Of a DNA stretch of 26,537 bases, positions 23,223 through 26,537 are shown piece by piece (position 1 is the stretch's first letter; each line of letters begins with the position of its first letter). The notes beneath the pieces are model-generated. The model had not been told where the DNA came from and searched no databases. It saw nothing but the letters and a program-made list of their open reading frames with translations. The DNA is taken from assembly GCA_946479895.1 (NCBI GenBank), contig CAMLHT010000009.1, positions 1-26,537 of the forward strand, given 5' to 3'. The DNA is from an uncultured Gemmatimonadota bacterium. GTDB taxonomy: Bacteria > Gemmatimonadota > Gemmatimonadetes > Gemmatimonadales > Gemmatimonadaceae. A program made the position numbers and the translations under genes.

Positions 23223-24629
23223 CTACCGGCAGCCCAGACAGAGGCCGGAAAGCGCCAGCAGGGACCTGAAGTCGGCTGCGCTGACCGGGGAGAGCCGCCA
23301 GGTGCCCGAACCATCGGCGTCCACGAAGACCAGCAGGAGGCGGTGCCGACGGTAATCCCAGGTGATCACCCGGCCGATGCCGGTGGAGTCCGCCGGCTGG
23401 GGGTCGCTGCGTGAGTCGGGCTCGCCGAGGGCGGCAAAGGCACCTCCTCGATCGGTTTGCCAACCGGGGGTCGTGCCTTCGCGGAAATCGGCGGCGGCTA
23501 TGCGAAGCCGGCGGGCGTATTCCAGGAACGCTTCGTTCTCGGACGTCGAGGGGTTGGGATCGGTCCGCCGCATCAGCTCGGCCCACTGGTGGGGCCGGGC
23601 CTGGGGCGCCGCGCTCCTGATGCGTTGAAGCTCCGGATCGCTGGCGAAGTACTTCAGCGACGCGACGAGATCGTCGATGGTCGTGACGGGGAGGTCTACT
23701 CCGACCGTGACCCTTGCGGGCATCATCGCGATCTCGGCGCCCGACGTCGTGCCCGCCACGATGCGAAATGCCCCGAGGCCCAGCCGGTATGCCGGAAGCG
23801 AGCCTGTGGCGGAGCGAACGCCGGCACCCCTGGGCAGCACGACCGTGTCGGCGGCCACTGGAGCGACGGCGGAGGCGAAGGCGGCCAGGATTATCGTGTC
23901 GGGAGCCGCGGCCTCGTAGCCCTCGACGTAGAACTGGAGCGACGAGTCCCGCCCGTATCGGATCGTCGATCGCGGATTGGCAACGACGGTAAGGGGATCG
24001 CTTCGCGCGCGCCGGGGATCCGCGGCAAAGACCGGGATCGGGACGGCCACCGCTCCGTCGCGAAGCGCCGGCACCACGATGGGCGCGTTCACCGTGCCCG
24101 TCGCCGCGCCAAGAGAATCCTGCACGGCGAGGCGAAGCGTGTAGGCTCCGGGAGCAAGGCGAAGCATCCGCTGGAAGAGCACGCCCTCGTCGGCTCGCGT
24201 CGTCTCGCTGAAGCTGGCCACCCGCACCTCACCGGACGGCAGCTCGCTGCGCGCGATCGTCCCGCCGACCAGCATCTGGATGCGCACCGAGTAGAACGCG
24301 GCGTAGCGGTCACCCGCGCGCACGAAGGACAGCGAGCGAGGCGGAAGGGACAGCGCGACGAAGACCGATGTCGAATCGAGGAACTCCGTGGCCGCGAAGC
24401 GGACCAGGCCGACGAACGGAATCTCGCCGGAGCCGACGAGGAATCCCGCGTCGCGATACGGCTCGACGCTCGCGGGTGGCGGAGGCTCACGGAGAGTGAC
24501 CGGTGCCGCCACCGGAGTCGGCGCGACGGCGGCCGTCGAGCACGCGACGCTCAACGCCGATATGGCGAGCACACTCGTGATGACGAGTCGACCGGGACGC
24601 CCCGGTCGTGCGTCACGCCAGCGTTCCAT
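23223..24629 (-). CDS. GWxTD-domain lipoprotein
   Basis: The 468-residue protein has an N-terminal basic region, a hydrophobic stretch and a lipobox (LSVAC at about 26-30), then a Pro/Ala-rich linker. Long beta-rich segments follow, consistent with Ig-like folds. The C-terminal domain holds FLEYARRLRIAAADFREG and GWQTDRGGAFAALGEPD, the defining GWxTD motif, followed by ITWDYRRHRLLLVFVD. This domain is common in Acidobacteriota, Gemmatimonadota and Bacteroidota-like groups, and its function is unknown. The product ends in a Cys-rich tail (LCLGC). It is divergent from the kinase gene with only 38 bases between start codons. The cold-shock promoter begins 15 bases beyond its stop. Confidence 0.88.
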   Translation of the reverse strand: MERWRDARPGRPGRLVITSVLAISALSVACSTAAVAPTPVAAPVTLREPPPPASVEPYRDAGFLVGSGEIPFVGLVRFAATEFLDSTSVFVALSLPPRSLSFVRAGDRYAAFYSVRIQMLVGGTIARSELPSGEVRVASFSETTRADEGVLFQRMLRLAPGAYTLRLAVQDSLGAATGTVNAPIVVPALRDGAVAVPIPVFAADPRRARSDPLTVVANPRSTIRYGRDSSLQFYVEGYEAAAPDTIILAAFASAVAPVAADTVVLPRGAGVRSATGSLPAYRLGLGAFRIVAGTTSGAEIAMMPARVTVGVDLPVTTIDDLVASLKYFASDPELQRIRSAAPQARPHQWAELMRRTDPNPSTSENEAFLEYARRLRIAAADFREGTTPGWQTDRGGAFAALGEPDSRSDPQPADSTGIGRVITWDYRRHRLLLVFVDADGSGTWRLSPVSAADFRSLLALSGLCLGCR

Positions 24630-24632
24630 TGC

Positions 24633-24661
24633 TTGCCACCCGTGTTTGCCGCGGTTAGGTT
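24633..24661 (+). promoter_or_regulatory. Promoter of the Ser/Thr kinase gene, apparently leaderless
   Basis: TTGCCA (24633-24638) and TAGGTT (24656-24661) are separated by exactly 17 bases. The GTG start codon begins only 6 bases after the -10, where RNA polymerase would normally initiate. There is no ribosome binding site. The mRNA would therefore begin at or within a base or two of the start codon. Confidence 0.6.
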
Positions 24662-24667
24662 CGCGCC

Positions 24668-25576
24668 GTGCCTAGAGAGAATCTGGTCGGCCAGACCATC
24701 GCGGGCTACGCCCTGGAAAGCGAAGTCGGTGAGGGTGGAACGTCAGCGGTGTTTCGGGCCAAGCACCCGGTCCACGGAACCGTCGCGGTGAAGGTGCTGC
24801 GCGAGAAGCTCCGCGCGGACAAGACCGCCGTCGCGCGCTTCCTTCGCGAGGCGCGGTTCGGCGAGCGCGTCGTGCACCCGAACGTCGTGCGCACCCTGGA
24901 GATCGGGGAAGCCGGCACCGGTCTCCACTTCCTCGCGATCGAGTGGGCGAAGGGCGAGCTGCTCGAGAAGTACGCCAAGCGTCGCGGCCCGCTGCCCCCG
25001 GATGAAGTCGCCGAAATCGTGGCGCAGATCGGCGAAGCCGTTCACGCGGCCCATCAGGTCGGTGTCGTGCATCGCGACCTGAAGCCGGACAACCTCATGT
25101 ACGATCCGGACACGCGTCGCGTGAAGCTGCTCGACTTCGGTATCGCGACGGACACGGACACGTCTGCGGAGGAGCGCCTCACGCGCGCCGGCTTCTTCGT
25201 CGGCACCCTGCTGTACGTCGCTCCCGAGGCGCTGTCCGGCGAGCTCGTGGGCCCGCAGGCGGATCAGTACAGCCTCGCCACCATCGCCTACTTTCTGCTC
25301 ACAGGCTGCCATCCGTACGTCGCGAAGAGCCAGCGCGAGATGTTCTCGCAGCTCCTGTCGCAGCCGCCGATTCCGCTGAATCAGGCGAAGCCCGGCATGC
25401 GGTTTCCGGCAGCGGTCGAGGCGGTGATCATGCAGGGATTGAGCAAGGATCCGCGGCAACGCTTCCCGTCGGTCGTCGACTTCGCGAACCGACTTCGCGA
25501 AGTCCTGCTCGCCGCCGGAAATGGCTCGAGCGAAGGCGGCCTCTTTTCCCGGGTCAAGTCGATCTTCCGGAGGTAA
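24668..25576 (+). CDS. Hanks-type serine/threonine protein kinase
   Basis: The 302-residue protein is essentially a bare kinase domain. It has the glycine loop GEGGTSAVF at 21-29, catalytic Lys42 in VAVKVL, Glu61, HRDLKPDN at 135-142, DFG at 156-158 and APE at 185-187. All catalytic residues are present. Unlike PknB-type kinases it has no transmembrane segment or PASTA repeats, so it is predicted cytosolic. A short basic amphipathic tail (LFSRVKSIFRR) might touch the membrane. The GTG start is fixed by its position right after the promoter. Its 3' end overlaps the convergent histidine kinase gene by 23 bases. The substrates are unknown. Confidence 0.95.
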   Translation: MPRENLVGQTIAGYALESEVGEGGTSAVFRAKHPVHGTVAVKVLREKLRADKTAVARFLREARFGERVVHPNVVRTLEIGEAGTGLHFLAIEWAKGELLEKYAKRRGPLPPDEVAEIVAQIGEAVHAAHQVGVVHRDLKPDNLMYDPDTRRVKLLDFGIATDTDTSAEERLTRAGFFVGTLLYVAPEALSGELVGPQADQYSLATIAYFLLTGCHPYVAKSQREMFSQLLSQPPIPLNQAKPGMRFPAAVEAVIMQGLSKDPRQRFPSVVDFANRLREVLLAAGNGSSEGGLFSRVKSIFRR

Positions 25577-26537
25577 CGTCCTCCGGCGGTGACCCCGGCG
25601 CCGCGGCGATCGGACTGGCCTGGAGGTCCGCGAGCTCGAGCGGCAGCCAGACCGTGAAGGTCGATCCCTTCCCCGTCTGGCTCTCGAGCGTGATGTCGCC
25701 GCCGAGCGCACGGGCGAGCCGGCGCGAGATCGCGAGACCGAGGCCCGTGCCTCTCGCGACCGAATCGGTCCGCGGACCGGCATTCACCTGCTCGAACTCG
25801 TCGAAGATGCGCTCGCGATCGCGATCGGCTACACCGACGCCGGTGTCGGCCACCTGGAGCGCGATCCACGCGGCGTCACGGTCGGGCGCGGCGGCGAGCA
25901 GGCCGGGTTCATCCGGCGTTCGACGAACGGTCGGATGCGATCCCGGGAGCACTTTCGCGCGCACGGCAACCGAGCCCGATGGCGTGTACTTCACGGCGTT
26001 GCCGAGGAGGTTCACCAGGATGTGGCGCAGGTGCGTGGGGTCGGTGCGCAGGCGTGGCAGCGTGGCCGGAACGGAAATCGAGAGCCGCAGCGACCGCTCG
26101 GCGAACAGTGACTCCAGCTCGCTGGCGATGTTGAGGACGTAGGGGCGGAGCGAAATCACCTCGCGCGAGACCTCGAGTCGGCCCGCCGCGATGCGGGCGA
26201 TGTCGAGGATCTGGTCCACGAGCTGGCGAAGGTGCGTCGCGGACGCCGCGATGCGATCGACCGGCCCGATCTGGCGCGGCGCGAGCTCACCGTAGACTCC
26301 GTCGCGGAGCATCTCCACGAACCCCACGATCGCCGTGAGCGGAGTGCGAAGCTCGTGCGAGACGTTGGCCAGGAACTCACTCTTCATGGCGTTGGCGCGC
26401 AACGCCTCGACCGACAATCGCTCGATATCCGCCGATCGCGCCGCCGCCTGGAGCGCCTGCTGCCTGGACCGGGTCACGCCGATGCCGATGAGCAGCATGC
26501 CGAGGACGCCGATCACCCACAGGCGGGCGCGGGCCGT
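25554..26537 (-). CDS. Sensor histidine kinase, 5' end beyond the window
   Basis: The frame is open to the right edge, so the N-terminal sensor part is missing. What is present begins with the end of a transmembrane segment (LWVIGVLGMLLIGIGV). A coiled linker follows, then the HisKA dimerisation domain with phospho-acceptor His in FLANVSHELRTPLTAIVGF. The ATPase domain has N box ILVNLLGNAVKYTPSG, G1 VADTGVGV, F box IFDEFEQVN and G2 GTGLGLAIS, all intact. It is a membrane-bound class I kinase whose response regulator is not in the window. Its Ser/Pro-rich C-terminus overlaps the end of the Ser/Thr kinase gene on the other strand. A GTG at 26516 is a less likely start. Confidence 0.94.
   Translation of the reverse strand, partial: TARARLWVIGVLGMLLIGIGVTRSRQQALQAAARSADIERLSVEALRANAMKSEFLANVSHELRTPLTAIVGFVEMLRDGVYGELAPRQIGPVDRIAASATHLRQLVDQILDIARIAAGRLEVSREVISLRPYVLNIASELESLFAERSLRLSISVPATLPRLRTDPTHLRHILVNLLGNAVKYTPSGSVAVRAKVLPGSHPTVRRTPDEPGLLAAAPDRDAAWIALQVADTGVGVADRDRERIFDEFEQVNAGPRTDSVARGTGLGLAISRRLARALGGDITLESQTGKGSTFTVWLPLELADLQASPIAAAPGSPPEDVTSGRST

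Noticed and set aside
23457..24791. Long plus-strand open frame across the GWxTD gene
   Set aside because: The GWxTD gene has a lipobox, a domain motif and a good start; the opposite frame is Arg/Gly/His rich and featureless.
1..26537. CRISPR arrays, transposases, tRNA or rRNA genes
   Set aside because: No repeated spacers, no terminal repeats with a transposase, and no tRNA or rRNA-like stretches were noticed by eye; all sizeable stretches are ordinary genes.

Overview
The window looks like ordinary chromosome from a GC-rich Gram-negative-type bacterium, most likely Gemmatimonadota. The clues are a GWxTD-domain lipoprotein, secreted proteins whose signal peptides end in ...GAQ or a lipobox, the mnmG-parA-parB neighbourhood, and very tight gene packing. 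The taxonomic call is inference; no marker gene proves it. No rRNA, tRNA, insertion sequence, prophage or CRISPR array was seen, and no stretch over 300 bases lacks a gene.

Layout: (1) 1-2377, minus strand: an ArsC/Spx-fold protein that lacks its catalytic cysteine, an ABC-F ATPase, and the start of a small exported protein, all tightly coupled. (2) 2450-5233, plus strand: a YheT-type hydrolase, then a lipoprotein dienelactone-hydrolase-like enzyme overlapping an NfeD-like membrane protein, then a membrane-anchored zinc ribbon. (3) 5235-10282: a small unknown gene on the minus strand, then mnmG, a periplasmic SIMPL protein, two parS-like palindromes, parA and parB. This is the chromosome-segregation locus, usually close to the replication origin. 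(4) 10418-16817: a six-gene plus-strand operon encoding a BMP/PnrA-type nucleoside ABC importer (binding lipoprotein, double ATPase, two permeases). A Nif3/DUF34 metal-site protein and an MFS transporter are inserted among the transporter genes, nearly all joined by stop/start overlaps. (5) 16807-19786: an unknown lipoprotein, a membrane acyltransferase, a DUF4031-like protein and a type IV pilin-like protein. (6) 19853-22766: DNA polymerase I, split by a frameshift between its 5'-nuclease and exonuclease/polymerase parts, with a degenerate proofreading domain. (7) 22817-26537: a cold-shock gene with a near-consensus promoter and a downstream hairpin, the GWxTD lipoprotein, a Hanks-type Ser/Thr kinase with an apparently leaderless promoter, and a sensor histidine kinase cut by the window edge.

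The most interesting points are the variant parS pair, the mixed nucleoside-transport/DUF34/MFS operon, the broken polA, the cysteine-less ArsC-like protein, the leaderless kinase promoter, and four convergent gene pairs with no room for a terminator. I did not find a clear-cut new defence or mobile system.
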